Shown: positions 37,701 through 49,228, numbered from the stretch's first letter. The stretch: 64,000 nucleotides of DNA from Pterois miles (GCA_947000775.1 CAMQGK010000110.1:22789501-22853500); one strand, 5' to 3'. Numbers and translations: made by a program. The notes: generated by a model from the letters alone, not told the origin.

Positions 37701-40700
37701 CATTTCAAATTACACCAGGAGAACAATATACAAAAATACAATGTAAAAAAAATACGATGTGTCAGAGGTGCACGTACAATAAAAAAAATGTATTCTGTTA
37801 CAATTACGAGTAAACTGTTAAAAAGTAGTCAGTAACCTAATCCAAGTATCACAATATTTAAGTATTTTAACTTTCTGTGACATTTGGATTATATCAAAAC
37901 CAAATTTTGCAAATACAGACGAGAAAAGAAATGTCAATAAGAGAACTTTTATTTAAACTAGAGCTGTCAAAGTTAATGGGATAATAACACATTAATGCAA
38001 ATTAATTTCAACGGCACTAATTTCTTTAGGCATTAATGCAACTTGCAAAAGCTAAGCAGTAAAGATACTATCATCGGCAAGTAGAAAACCCAAGGAATCC
38101 ATTGGTACCAACCATCTCATACTCACTTGTTGTGAGGTTAAATAATGCTCCACAACTACAAACTTAAATTTTGGCAATGAAAAACTGGCATGACCATTTT
38201 CAAAGGGGTCCCTTGACCTCTGACCTCAAGATATGTGAATGAAAACAGGTTCTAGAGGTACCCACGAGTCTCCTGTTTGGAGAAGAAGAGGTATTCTTCC
38301 TCTCTCATTGTAGGTACCTGCTGCAGCAAGAAGAGAAGTTACTGGCAGCAAAGAAACAAATGTAGGCCTACTTTAGAGTGGGAATATATGCTGATTTGTT
38401 TTAAGTACAGAACTAAAGTCGCTTCAAGTGAAACTACATCCTAGCATCTGACTGTGTCTCTGGCTGCAGACATAAACGTTATGAGCATTTAAATGTGGGC
38501 TAATGACTTGTAATATTTGCTAATGACACTTCACATGCACTTTCATAGCTGTAAGGCCCACTTTCACTGTGCTGTGATGCTGTTCCCCTTTTTTGATTTA
38601 CATACTAAATAATGGCCAAATTTCTGCCCAGTGAAAGCATTTGTATTGACTGCCGTTAGAGACCATTGTGTGAGACTTGTATTATGAAGTGTTGTCATGT
38701 GTGCACATCTGCATGGTAGTATATTGTTCTTTATTTTGAAATTTATTTTAAAATTGTAATTCATTTTCATCAAATGTATCGGTAATCAGATCAAGAAAGA
38801 AAAAAAAATAAAAATAACTAGAAATTTTCAGCAGTGCAATTGGCAATAGTTACCATTACCATCTGATGGCCCGTTCCAGGTGATGGGCCTTGTCATGCAC
38901 AATCCAGTTGACACAAGCCCGAACACTCATCATCCCAGCAAACAGGTGCACGACCTCCTACGGACGACTGTCATGGAGATCTTCTGGTGTTACACCATGA
39001 CGAGTAGCTGATCCAGTTTCATGCCTCACTGTCAGGCCAACAAGATTCTGGAGCAGATTTCATGGCACCTATTAGACAACACTGACGTCATAAGTCATAC
39101 ATCAGGCTGGTAGATAGGGATCTGTTTGCTTCAAGGAAAATCCCTGCACACTTACTGGTGCACAGTGTCATTAGATTGATGCCATGATCCACCCTATCCT
39201 ATTTTATTTCCATATCCTGTTTTAATGTGATAGTGTCAGTATTTCAAGGTTCAGTTGCTCTTATATCAACACATTTTATTCTTTTGCAGCACTTTCTTAC
39301 CTGAATACAAGTCACATTAATGTTGTTGTTTTATTAATGTGCAGATAACCAAAAAAGATGCTTAAACTTGCAGTAAGGCAGAATATTTTTTGCATCATTG
39401 CACGAAAAATCCATAACAACCTTTCAGCATATTATAATTCAAGCGGTTGGCACCTCCGCATGGCTCTGTTTTCAGGCTTTAAAATATCTAGCCCATAACG
39501 GGAGACTTTAACTAATCATAGGTCATTTCAGAGAGAGAGTTTCTATCGGCTGTTCATTCAACGGAGGCAGCCATCAATCACTCGCAAACTCCAATAGAAC
39601 TGTCAAACTAGGCAACGCTGATCAAATATGATGAATATTAACATCTTGTAGTTACTGTTTAGCTGTAAAATGAGAAAGTTTGCTCTGGCTTGTTGGCGGT
39701 GCTTCGTATTTCATGAACTGATCTCAACATGGCTGTGGGTCACAAACTTTCATATTTTACAGCTAAACAGTAACTACAAGATGTTTCTGAAAACATTTGA
39801 AGTGAGAAAGAGGCCATTAACAGAATATTGATTCATATTTGATCTTCGCTGCCTTGTTTGACCGTTTGATCAGAGTTTGTGAGTGACTAACAGCTGCTCA
39901 GAGACAGCAGGCTACAGCTCGGCACTGATTGGTTGTTTTCCTCTGGTTTATGAAATCCTGCAGATGCCATTAGGAGCACCGGAGGACACTGAGAGACATG
40001 ATTTTTTTCAGATTACCTGTCTCATACACTACTGTCACGATATAGTGAAAAAAATAACTTTTTAAGATCAGATTTGCTCCAATTCCACCCACTGCTGCTT
40101 TAAGATGTTTTCTTTTGGCTTATGGGCTGGTTGAGGTAGTTATGTTGTAGAGGACAGCTGCACTGTCACATCAATCCAGTCCTCTTACTGCATCCACGAG
40201 TTAAGAGTTTTCAACAGCTGTGAAGACAAACACATTCAGTATTTCATCAGATTGAGAAGTATTCAGTGGGATTTTCTTTGAATACATGTCAATCTCTGTC
40301 TGTCTCTCTTCACAGTTACAAAAAGAGCCTGGACGGCAGGTTCAGTTGAAGGCCCAAGCACTCATCTACCCCGTACTGCAGGCCCTGGATCTGAATACAC
40401 CTTCCTATCAGCAGAACCAAAACATGCCCATTCTGCCCCGTACCCTCATGGTGCGTTTCTGGAGCGAGTACTTCACCAGCGACAAGGCTCTTTTCAGAGC
40501 CATGATGGCCAACACCCACAACAATCCTGAGTCTTCCAGCCTGCTGAAGTTTGTCAACTGGAGCGCCTTTCTGCCAGAAACATATCATAGAAAATATAAC
40601 TATAGCGCTCCTGCTGTGGTGCAGGGAGCCGGAGGGGAGGCAGTCGGGAAGGATGGACCATCTCGGTCTTTTGCTGACCCGAGGGCATCACCCCTGCTGG

Positions 40701-40942
40701 TTCCAGACACTGCCTTACGCTCTCTGCCCAAGGCCTACATTCTGACATGTGAGTATGACGTTCTCCGAGATGACGGGATCATGTACGTCACACGGCTCCG
40801 CGCTGCTGGTGTTGAGGTGACGCATGAACACTATGACACAGGATTTCATGGAGGGCTGATGTTCACCGTGTGGCCAACTGACTTCCTGATTGCACGTCGC
40901 ATGACAGACAACTATATCAAATGGCTCAAGGAAAACTTGTAA
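30934..40942 (+). CDS. aadac: Arylacetamide deacetylase, five coding exons
   Basis: The spliced CDS is join(30934..31074, 33579..33807, 35377..35446, 37157..37328, 40316..40942). That is 1,239 nt and 412 residues, against about 399 in human AADAC. Every intron is GT-AG and the phases agree. AADAC is an ER-anchored, lumen-facing hydrolase of the hormone-sensitive lipase family that cleaves esters and arylacetamides. Visible here are an N-terminal signal anchor (about residues 3-21, ending in AYYIYEP), the oxyanion motif HGGGW (114-118), the nucleophile motif GDSAGG (190-195, Ser192), EYDVLRDDG (Asp352) and GFHGG (His382). The glycosylation sequon NWS (Asn285) aligns with a known human site. 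The start ATG has A at -3 and gives the family N-terminus. The C-terminus IKWLKENL is near-identical to human. A few extra residues lie before DPRASPLL. NCEH1 is the main alternative, but the sequence match and the SUCNR1 neighbour favour AADAC. The family is certain; orthology is very likely. Confidence 0.95.
31681..31755. repeat. Compound trinucleotide microsatellite in AADAC intron 1
   Basis: An ATT array passes into an AGT array and then an AAT array, about 75 bases in all. Confidence 0.9.
32289..33068 (+). mobile_element. TTAA-flanked foldback MITE, copy 3 (AADAC intron 1)
   Basis: This is the longest copy at 780 bp. It starts TTAAACCTGCAGTAGG and ends CCGCTGCTGCTTTAA. Both hairpin arms are present (about 32,540-32,645 and 32,735-32,850). 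It lies in sense orientation in AADAC intron 1. Confidence 0.82.
33579..33807 (+). CDS. aadac: AADAC coding exon 2 (oxyanion HGGG)
   Basis: The acceptor is CTTTGCAG and the donor is GTAAGT at 33808. The exon encodes residues 48-123 plus the first base of codon 124. It contains IYLHGGGWCLGS, the oxyanion-hole loop of the hormone-sensitive lipase family, and ends in phase 1. Confidence 0.93.
34257..35265 (+). mobile_element. hAT-like MITE in AADAC intron 2
   Basis: It opens TAGGGCTGTGTATTGTCAAG and carries the family body with GGTACCCACAGAACCC, TTCATTCACATATCTTGAGG and TCAAGGGACC near 34,945-35,000. It closes in sequence around TACTCATGTATTGATATT. Four other blocks in the window share this body. 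The hAT assignment rests on the TAGGGCTGT terminus and is tentative. Confidence 0.6.
35377..35446 (+). CDS. aadac: AADAC coding exon 3
   Basis: This 70-nt exon follows the acceptor ATGCAG and precedes the donor GTAAGT. It encodes residues 125-146 and two bases of codon 147 (MSPYDLLARQ...AVVLSV). It is too short to stand out as an open frame and is found through splice sites and alignment to the family. Confidence 0.88.
35537..36157 (-). mobile_element. TTAA-flanked foldback MITE, copy 4 (AADAC intron 3, inverted)
   Basis: It starts TTAAAGCAGCAGTTGG and ends CTACTGCAGGTTTAA, the reverse of the other copies. TTAA bounds both ends. The hairpin arm around TTTTCATAAAACATCTTGTA is visible near 35,845. 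It lies antisense in AADAC intron 3. Confidence 0.8.
37157..37328 (+). CDS. aadac: AADAC coding exon 4 (catalytic serine)
   Basis: The acceptor is TTTTTCAG and the donor is GTAGTG at 37329. The exon encodes residues 147-204, with YRLAP, FPVPYEDVY and the nucleophile elbow SGDSAGGNLAAA around Ser192. It ends in phase 0 after QQ, the same place in the protein as in mammals by my alignment. Confidence 0.93.
37959..38276 (-). mobile_element. Truncated hAT-like MITE in AADAC intron 4
   Basis: It opens TAGAGCTGTCAAAGTTAATG and then shows the reverse complement of the shared body (GGGGTCCCTTGACCTCTGAC, CTCAAGATATGTGAATGAAA). It stops after GTACCCACGAG. It carries a DR1 motif at 38,214-38,226. Confidence 0.62.
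38214..38226 (-). promoter_or_regulatory. DR1 motif in AADAC intron 4, repeat-borne
   Basis: TGACCTCTGACCT gives two perfect AGGTCA half-sites spaced by one base. It lies inside the hAT-like MITE at 37,959. Confidence 0.4.
39362..40102 (+). mobile_element. TTAA-flanked foldback MITE, copy 5 (AADAC intron 4)
   Basis: TTAA bounds both ends. It starts TTAAACTTGCAGTAAGG and ends ACTGCTGCTTTAA. The left hairpin arm has a small deletion, while the right arm (about 39,750-39,900) is nearly full. It lies in sense orientation about 210 bases before the acceptor of AADAC exon 5. Confidence 0.82.
40316..40942 (+). CDS. aadac: AADAC coding exon 5 (Asp and His of triad)
   Basis: The acceptor is CTCTTCACAG. 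The exon encodes residues 205-412 and the TAA stop at 40940-40942. It holds MVRFWSEYF, FVNWS, DPRASPLL, CEYDVLRDDG and DTGFHGG, so the catalytic Asp352 and His382 are both present. Confidence 0.95.
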   Translation, partial: LQKEPGRQVQLKAQALIYPVLQALDLNTPSYQQNQNMPILPRTLMVRFWSEYFTSDKALFRAMMANTHNNPESSSLLKFVNWSAFLPETYHRKYNYSAPAVVQGAGGEAVGKDGPSRSFADPRASPLLVPDTALRSLPKAYILTCEYDVLRDDGIMYVTRLRAAGVEVTHEHYDTGFHGGLMFTVWPTDFLIARRMTDNYIKWLKENL

Positions 40943-42298
40943 AAAAAACTCTTGACTATCAATATTCATTCCAGTTTTTTTTTCTTCCACACAATGCACC
41001 AGTGTTGGGTTAGGTGCGAATTTTTCCCATCTGGTGTTCATTTCTTTTTCTTTGGTTTTCTGCACATATATTGAGAAATATATCGACTTCTGTTTTTTCA
41101 ACTCATGGATTTTTCCTGATTAGATACCAGTAGGAAACAGGATTGTGAAAGAATTGCTCTGATTTGTTCACTTAAGTTGGTTTGAGAAAAAAAAAACATA
41201 TGACACCATCACTCAATCACTGATTGTTCTTGTGTTCCAACTAACACAGTACTATCTAGAGAGATCCGAGGGGAAATCTCAAACTATGGAATATTACAAA
41301 AGTTGTTGTGTGGTGGAAAGCTGAGCTGGCTGGCTGTTTGTGGTGCTGCTTATTCTTGTTTCCCATCACAGGACCCTCTATCTGATCTTAAGATAAGATC
41401 TTATATAACTATTGCTTCAGTACCAATACAGTAAATTAGCAATGCATGCCACATGAGAAATCTGAGCTATCCCATTTGGTGTTTTAAAAATCCAGTGTAA
41501 GTCTTGGCAAAAGGGGAAAGGTTAACACAGCTTGGCCAAAGTTAACACTGAGCGCAGCTCGTACCGAAACCTGAGATTGTTTGGATGTGTTTCCAAAACT
41601 CCTGCGCAATGGTTCCTGATATTGCATCAAAGATTGGCAAGTGGTATTCTCTTAAATGCTGTTTTCCACGAGGAAAGAACAAGCCTTAGTTGTGTAACCG
41701 ATGCAGATGTGTTACACAGTGAGCTGCTTGCTGGTGTGGCAAATCATTTAAATTGAAGAGTGAATGGCATCGTCATCAACATCTAATTGCGTCTAATCGT
41801 CTAATTTCCACGCACTTTCAGAAGTCTAACAAAATCATTATTTCAAGTCTTATTTTCTTTATAATGGCTGCACATCAGGGCTACAGTACACACTGACATT
41901 TGTTGAGCCACATTCCAGGCGTAATGGCATTTATAAGCAAAGATCATGCTGTAACAATGTGCATACCTCCAAATATTCTTCACACCTTGTGTACACACAT
42001 TTTTTGTGACTGAGCTTAGCTGAGAATGATGTAGAAATATGGCAAAGAGAGGGACAATTTCCAAGAGGGAATTAGGGCAACATTTTATTTGGAGCCTTAA
42101 TATTTACGACACAAGTCTCAAGTGAGTTCCCTATTATAGTATAATAAGATTTATAGGTGTGTGTGTACTACCCCCTTCTTTGTTCAAGCATGATTTTATT
42201 GTAGTGTGAGTAAACAGCTTTTTCTGTTAAATTTGACTTTCTACATCAGGAGTTCCTAAAATTTCCTCCCAGCAAAGGTCCAAACCCCATAATGTCTA

Positions 42299-42304
42299 AA
42301 TAAA
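42299..42304 (+). terminator. Candidate AADAC polyadenylation signal
   Basis: This is the first plain AATAAA I noticed on the plus strand after the AADAC stop. It lies about 1.36 kb downstream and would imply a long 3' UTR. A variant hexamer nearer the stop could be used instead. Confidence 0.3.
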
Positions 42305-43249
42305 ATCAACCACGTGCATATCATTTCAACCATATTTACTGTCCATTTTCAAAGTTAGATACTTAAAAATAGCTAGTGCTAGATAGCTAGCTAACAAGAT
42401 GGAATCTTTTGAATAATTTTTTTTTTTTTTTTTTCCTTTCCTATTGAGAGAAATGGATCTGGGGAAGACAGTCTCAGACACAGTCTGTAGCCAGAAACAG
42501 GACAGTTGCTCCATGCTGTCATCCCTCACATCTCTCTTACGCCGTTGTTCTCTCTAGCGAACTGTCTGCACATGGTAACCAATCAATTTGATTGGCTCAA
42601 TTGAGTTAAGCTATTGCCATATTAACTGGATTAGCAGCACCTGCGCTCCATCAAAAAAACAACACTCCATGAAGATTATTTATTCTCATTAATTTATCAG
42701 AAATTCATCACGGGTCCGGATAGACCTGTTATTTGGTGATGCCCGCTCTACATATTAACAATGAATAAACGACCATAGCTTCCAATATAGACCTGCCTTT
42801 GTGTAATGGATGTGAGCAATGACACAAAGGCTGCGTTGTTAAAGCATGTTGTCAGTACAAGATGAAATCTGTAACAATTAACAGTGTGTTTAAAGATTAT
42901 ATGGCTGGCATCAACACTGTATGCCTGTTTCTGACTTTAGTTTATTAGCCCTCAGTCAACTTTTAGTCCCTGAACCTCGGAGGATATGTAGTTGCATTTA
43001 TTTCCCCCCCAAGGCCCAACAATCGTGGCTTGAAACCATTTGTCTCTCCTTTCTGTCTGCGAGCAACATCGTCCAGCACATGCACCCAATTAGACTGTTA
43101 CCAGGCCATGAAATAGGTGTTATCAGTCATTATAAGCACCGTAGATGAGGGTCACTAAGGGCCTACTACATTGTAAAAGTACAAGTGAAACTTAAAAGCA
43201 ACATTTTCTAACATGGTGTACAATGGAATCAAATGTCACATTTTGAACA

Positions 43250-43375
43250 CAAACACTTCTTTAGGTTTAGGCAACAAAACTACAACTTCTTTAAGTTTGG
43301 GCAAAAAAAAAAAAAAAACAGGTTTAGGCAATACTACAACTTCTTTAGGTTTCGGCAAAAAACAGTTAACTTTAG
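43250..43375. repeat. Short tandem repeat of ACTTCTTTAGGTTTAGGCAA
   Basis: Three or four degenerate units of the form ACTTCTTTAGGTTTAGGCAA are separated by A-rich tracts. The open frames through this stretch come from the repeat and are not genes. Confidence 0.55.
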
Positions 43376-45328
43376 TCATAATTGCTACGGTTGTAGCTGT
43401 CATATTCTTTCACACCTTCTTTCTGTGATCTATCATGTGAATAGAGGATAAAACTTACTAGTTGGTGTAATAGGCCCCTATTGACCCACATCTATGGAAC
43501 TGATAACACCTTTTTAACAGCCTGACAACAGTCTAAGTGGACAGCTATCTAAACGATAACGGCGGTAAAGGTTACCAAAACATTTTCATAGTGTCTCACT
43601 GTTCAAAAACAGTCACAGTTAATATGAAAAACCTGAAAGTCACTTTCATGTAATATTTAGGCATATTATTGCTTGATTTTTTGTTTTTTCACTAGTTCCT
43701 CATGTTTACTAAGAAAACACAGCATCACATGGAGTGTGTAACTTTTTAACCAAGTGACAGTCAGACATAACCTGTCTCATTTGCATAAGCACTGCTACAT
43801 TCTCAATTGTAAATATGATTATTTCTTTTTTTTTTGGGTTTGGATTCCCTCTTGGAGGACTTTTTAATTTCAGTGTTTTCTGTCAATAAACTGACCTTTA
43901 ACTACTGATCAGTTGTAGTTGTGTGTATGCAATCAAATACTGTGTAAAGAGAGTAATGTACTAGAATAGAGGGAAAAGAGGAATAGAAGTGTCCAGTCAT
44001 CTTACATGATATTGAGAAATAGATGTAAGATCAATGTACACACAGTGAAACTGAACAGTATGATATGCTATAAGGATATTCTGTGTGGACTGACTCAAAC
44101 CTGCGAACGTACTGCAGACTATGTCCACAAATCTACCACTAAACACACCTACACACCTTCTATCCAAGGGGTTTGGAAAAAAACTTTTTTTTTTCCTCTG
44201 GATAGCAAAGAGGATGACGCATGAGTGTGAACAAACCATTTATACCAAAAGGATGATTCAAATAGGTCAACCTCGTTTATCAGGACACGTTAAACAAAAC
44301 ACTTCACACCTCCTGAGTATAGAGAGGTCTATTTATGTGTTACACTGTGCCTTGTGTGAAGGTGTGTGCATGTACTTTATGTGTATGTGCACTTACTTAT
44401 CCTCGTGGAGATGAAATGGTGGGACTGTTCCCGAATTCCTTCACTGCTATGGAGGGCTAATAACAGTAACGTGAAATGGATTATGGCAGATGATTCTTTG
44501 AAACTGTTAATAATGTATAGTGGTTTTGCACGGATTATACCTACATAGAGTACAGAAAGTGCACAAATACTTACTCTGTTCACACACAGGAATATGAGAA
44601 AGCATGCACATACCGCTAATACCAATATGCACTTTGTGTAACATGATTTTCTCTTTCGTTTGGTGCAACACTACGTTGAGGCTTTAAAATAATCCATGGC
44701 AGTTTCAAATACTGAATGATGTGAAATCAAAGCCTGTTCATGCAAATTTATTTTCTTCATTAATTTTGAGTCAAATGATAATAAGTCATTTCATTGTTCA
44801 CACTAGAGCAGTGCTTGCTGAAAATATACAGACATATATATAATACAGAATATACAGAAAGCTTGAACCTGTGTCGTTGCTGCTTTCTCAAAATCTCACA
44901 CTCACCCCTGAACTGACCCTCAATACACCTGCCATGACAGGTTACTCACACACACACAAGTCATGCCACTTATGGTCAGAAACACTGTAGAAACTCACTC
45001 ATGGCTGACCCACCTTAAAAGATTTTAGTGGCATAACGACAGCTTTGTTCATATAGTGTGTGGTGAGTGTGGTCAGCAAACACACCAACAGATTCTATTC
45101 ATGGACAACAAGAGTCCTGACTCAAAAAAAACAAAATCTTGCAAAAACTTTCATGATGAAATGTGACTTTGGTGTAAACAAACTGGACGACGGGCAGGAA
45201 GAATTGGTGAAGTTTTTGCACTGCTTAGTGCTGAAAATTCATGAAGGTTGGATGGTTGAAACTAAGAAGTTGGTCCATTTCTGTGGTCCATCTTACTACT
45301 GCTTTATGCTTCGTGTTTTGCATTAGCT

Positions 45329-45840
45329 CAGGGGTGGGCAATTATTTTTCCTGGGGGGCCACATGAGAAATGATGGTTGCCAGGGGCCATATCCAGCTAT
45401 ATCCAGGATCCAAAAACACTAAACTGCGCTACGCTACAGAAGACGGGCTGGATTCAGTCTGCAGAGCCCTGAAGCCTCGTCCTAACTGCTGTACAGAGCG
45501 CTGTGTGATTGTTTATTTAAAGCTAAGTAATATTGAACGTGTTGCATGTCCAAATTCGACACACTCTACGGGGTCCCCAGCTATACACCTGCCAAGTGTT
45601 AAGTCGATTGGAAAATCACTTTTCAAGATATGCAAAGGAGATACCCACATATGTGTCTACACATACCCTCGCTGTATATTTAGATGTACATTTTATCACC
45701 ACATTAGCTCAGCTCAGAATAAAAAAAAAAAAAAAACAAGTTTAAAATACAGCAACCTACCTAAAAACCTCTATAAGGACCAAGCACCCTGTTATGCCGT
45801 AATCATCCCAATGACCAAATTAACTGTATTGCGCTATTGA
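45329..45840 (+). mobile_element. Possible hAT-like repeat end
   Basis: It opens CAGGGGTGGGCAATTATTTT, then GGGGGGCCACATGAGAAA, a form common at ends of hAT-derived repeats. The 156-codon frame across it has no recognisable protein content. The right end was not found. Confidence 0.35.
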
Positions 45841-46393
45841 ATTATCTTACCAAAATGTAAAATAGAGCTTTAGCTTTTGCATTTATCCTCATGTGAACTT
45901 TTCCTGCTGCTTTTTCTGATTGGCTCTGTCTCCATACAACTCCTCTGGCTTTTATTATGAAACTTGAAGCACACAACATGTATTTCACTGTTGCTTCTTT
46001 TCTTTGCACATTCCAGGAGAGATGTTAATGTAAATGGAAAGGGGGATCAAGCACGGTGATTACACATGGCTAAAAGAAAGCACCTGATCCTGTCTGTCAT
46101 ATTAAAACCCTATGAAGTTAAGTGTCTTTGAGGAATTCAGGGGCTGAATAAGTAGCAAAGACTACCGACAGTCTAATAGAGGAGGCTTTGATGAGAGCTG
46201 AACTTTAGACACATATATAATGGTCTTAGTTTAACCAGATCAACCAGCAATAGAAACAAACATTATGGGAAAAAAATAAGCATGTAAAAAGATGGATTTT
46301 GTCTCTGTGACATTACCCATAGGTTTTTTAAGAGTCGTTGTGAAGCTCCAAGTGGCTCCAGCCGTCGCATCTTGGTAGTGACGATACAGCCTA

Positions 46394-46818
46394 ATGGTGC
46401 CTTCAAATGGGGTCGCGTTTACCGTGTTCATGATAAGAGTCCATATGTGCGCCCTCTTGAACGAGTCTGTAAGTGGAAAGTTTCTGAAAGCTCCAAGTTC
46501 ACGAGCTGCGACGTGTTTATTGACGTCAGAAATGGAGGAGGCCATGGAAATTCATTTTTCTGCTTTCATTTGTAATTCTGTAATAGTTGTGAGGAAAATG
46601 TTGATATTCCCAATGGCTTCATCTTTCTCCTCTGTCATTATGCCCTTGCATTTCCTTCATTATGTTGCCCACGTGCTAGCTTGCTAAAATGCTAGCTTCT
46701 AGACACCGACAGTAACATTAATATTGCCGTTGCTGTGCAGAGGTGTACTTCACAACTTTACTAAACAAAATTCCCATGTTGTAAATAAAAGCTCATGAGT
46801 TTCATTTGAAGGCACCAT
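46394..46818. mobile_element. 425-bp MITE with perfect 16-bp terminal inverted repeats
   Basis: ATGGTGCCTTCAAATG at 46,394-46,409 is matched exactly in reverse by CATTTGAAGGCACCAT at 46,803-46,818. The interior has no transposase. I could not fix the target duplication. Confidence 0.62.
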
Positions 46819-48592
46819 AACTCCCGACTAATTAAAAATGGGCAAATATGTGGATCGTAGTGACTGGTACCAAACCCACCTGTCACTCCAAGTGGAAACA
46901 CACTCATGATGCCTAACTATAAGACTTAATTTAATTAAAGGGTGAGTTTTATAAAAACTCAATCTCCGTACAGTTGTCATGAACGGAGGTATTGGCTATA
47001 GAGACCAAACCTGTTCTTTGTGCCAGGCTGTAAACGTATTTGTTTCTGCCATAAAGTTGGACATTTTAACACGGGGATCTATGGGGATTGACTCCCTTTT
47101 GGAGCCATCAGAGATATACTTAACAAAATTATATATAAGTATACTTGGCTTGTACTGACAAATATACAGAAAAGTCCCAGGCCTACTTGTACTTAATCAT
47201 TTGACTGAGATAAGATAACTGAGAAAGGTATAATTAAATATTCTTGCCATATAGGCCTACAGAAAATAATACCTGGCTTGTAGCCTATTAAAATGTATGA
47301 GCCCGGATGTTGCTGCTTGGAAAAAAAAACATGTTTTGGGTCAAAACAAGAGCGTGATTCAGTATTTTCCATACTGCAACAACATTTCTACAGTCGACGA
47401 AGACGGGAATGATTGTGTTATTGGAGGTCCAGACTCCTGAGTCATCAATGTGATTCAGGAGAGAGAGAAAGAAGAAATGGAAAAAAAACACTTTTTGTTC
47501 CTCAGATTTTTTTGTTTGACTTTTGTTTAGTGTTGACCCTGAATGTGAAAGACAAGAGGAAAAAGGAGGAGATAATGTACTCTTGTAATGGTGAGGTGAA
47601 GTTTGTGTTTTTGGGTGTGTGGGAACTCAAAGTAAGCGTCTCTAGGTGGACACTATTACACATGCATACTTGTCAAGTGCATAAATTCACACAAATAAAA
47701 TGAATGCTACACACTGTACTATGATACAGTGATGGGATATGTACTGCTTACTCATCAGCCAAATCTAAAGCCTTCGATTCTCTATTCTAAGACCGTGAAA
47801 CTACTCAGGAAATTGCACAATAAACCTTGGTTATCTAAAACAAGGAGAAGCTTCTCGGAATGAAAATGAAAATCATGCTGATAACTCAGCTGAACAGGTC
47901 ACAATGTAAGGCGCTTCATAACTCAGCAAGCTGGGGTTACTTAAGTCCATGAGAACCAAAGTCAACAGAGATCAAATCATGAAACTGTTTTCCTTGACAG
48001 ATTTTCAGGATCATCCTTGTTTAGTATGTGTTAAGGATAACAAATACACTTTTTCCAGTGTTTGAGTTGTAGAATATCCCATTTCAAAAGATACAGATAG
48101 GAAAGACATAGAGAGCTGAGGATTAAAACAAAACAGATGAAGTGCTCAGAAATATAGAAACCTAACTATACAAGTTTCACATCACACAGGAAAAGCTCTA
48201 GGAAAAATCCATCAAATCCAAAACTTTTGGTTAGGGTTGAGTTTCATAGGGATTTTATTAATATTGCTATTGGCAATGATTAAAAGTGTAAAAGTACCAC
48301 ATATTCAGTCATCCAATATGGAATGGATTGTTATGTGAATGACGAAAATGTACTTAATTGATATTTAGTATCTAGGCTCTCTGTCACCTCCTGCATACAC
48401 TTAAAGAGTGACAATAACAGGGCGATCTGACAATTATTAACTGGAGATTTTGCTGTTATATCCTTTGCATCATAAACCATGAGGGTACCCCTCATTTTTA
48501 CCTTTTGGTATTGCTTGTGCTGTAATGTAATTCTGAAATACTGACTTGTGGTGCTGAAGCCCAGAAATACAAATAATATAGTATTAACAGCA
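46819..48592. other. Gene-free stretch
   Basis: No coding region or recognisable repeat was identified between the two MITEs. Confidence 0.4.
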
Positions 48593-48985
48593 CAAAACAA
48601 TGACAAATATTGTCCAAAAACCATCACAGGTACTGCATTTAGCATAAGAAATGCTCAAATCATAAAACGGCAAACTGCAGCCCAACAGGCAACAACAGCT
48701 GTCAGTGTGTCAGTGTTCTGACTTGACTATGACTATGACCCAAACTGCATGTGATTATCATGAAGGGGGCATGTCTGTAAAGGGGAGACTTGTGGGTACC
48801 CATAAAACCCATTTTCATTCACAAATCCTGAGGTCAGAGGTCAAGGGACCCTTTTGAAAATGTACATGCCAGTTTTTCCTCACCAAAATTTAGTTTGGAG
48901 CGTTATTTAACCTCCTTTGCAACACATAAGTATGGCCTACTTGATACCAATGAATTCCTTAGGCTGTCTAGTTATAGTGTTAGTA
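48593..48985 (+). mobile_element. hAT-like MITE fragment downstream of SUCNR1
   Basis: It matches 63,600-63,960 closely: AATGACAAATATTGTCC, CTGCATTTAGCATAA, AACAACAGCTGTCAGTGTG and the GGTACCC...TCAAGGGACC body. The termini are lost. It carries a DR1 motif at 48,831-48,843. Confidence 0.62.
48831..48843 (+). promoter_or_regulatory. DR1 motif near SUCNR1 3' end, repeat-borne
   Basis: AGGTCAGAGGTCA is two perfect half-sites with one-base spacing, inside the MITE fragment 48,593-48,985. It is about 390 bases past the SUCNR1 stop. Confidence 0.4.
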
Positions 48986-49047
48986 TTATAGTACAATGTT
49001 GACTTTAGTGCAAATGTAACAAAAATAGTTATATAAGTACAGATAAT

Positions 49048-49053
49048 TTTATT
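49048..49053 (-). terminator. Candidate SUCNR1 polyadenylation signal
   Basis: AATAAA on the minus strand lies about 175 bases past the SUCNR1 stop codon. The position is plausible for a compact 3' UTR. Confidence 0.5.
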
Positions 49054-49228
49054 TCACCAATAGATGTCACAAAAGACCAAAGATGTCATGCAACATTAAT
49101 AATATTAGACAAATCAAAATACAACAAAAATAATGAAAAGCATAAAACTTTTAACAAAATACAAGTAAAGACAGAGCTGATTCACATGTTTGGGTGTGTT
49201 GATGTGTGCATCATTGTGTTGAATTTCG

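Larger units (their letters stand above)
40943..46393. other. AADAC downstream and intergenic DNA
   Basis: The first part should include the AADAC 3' UTR, of uncertain length. The rest has small repeats (43,250-43,375 and 45,329 onward) and scattered A/T runs. No further gene is supported. Confidence 0.45.

Noticed and set aside
25264..40102. The repeated ~0.7-kb units as tandem gene duplicates or ncRNA genes
   Set aside because: All have TTAA ends and internal inverted repeats, occur in both orientations and lack coding frames, which fits MITE insertions.
45370..45840. 156-codon plus-strand frame
   Set aside because: It begins inside a repeat that starts CAGGGGTGGGCAA and ends in a lysine run from poly-A. 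No domain is visible.
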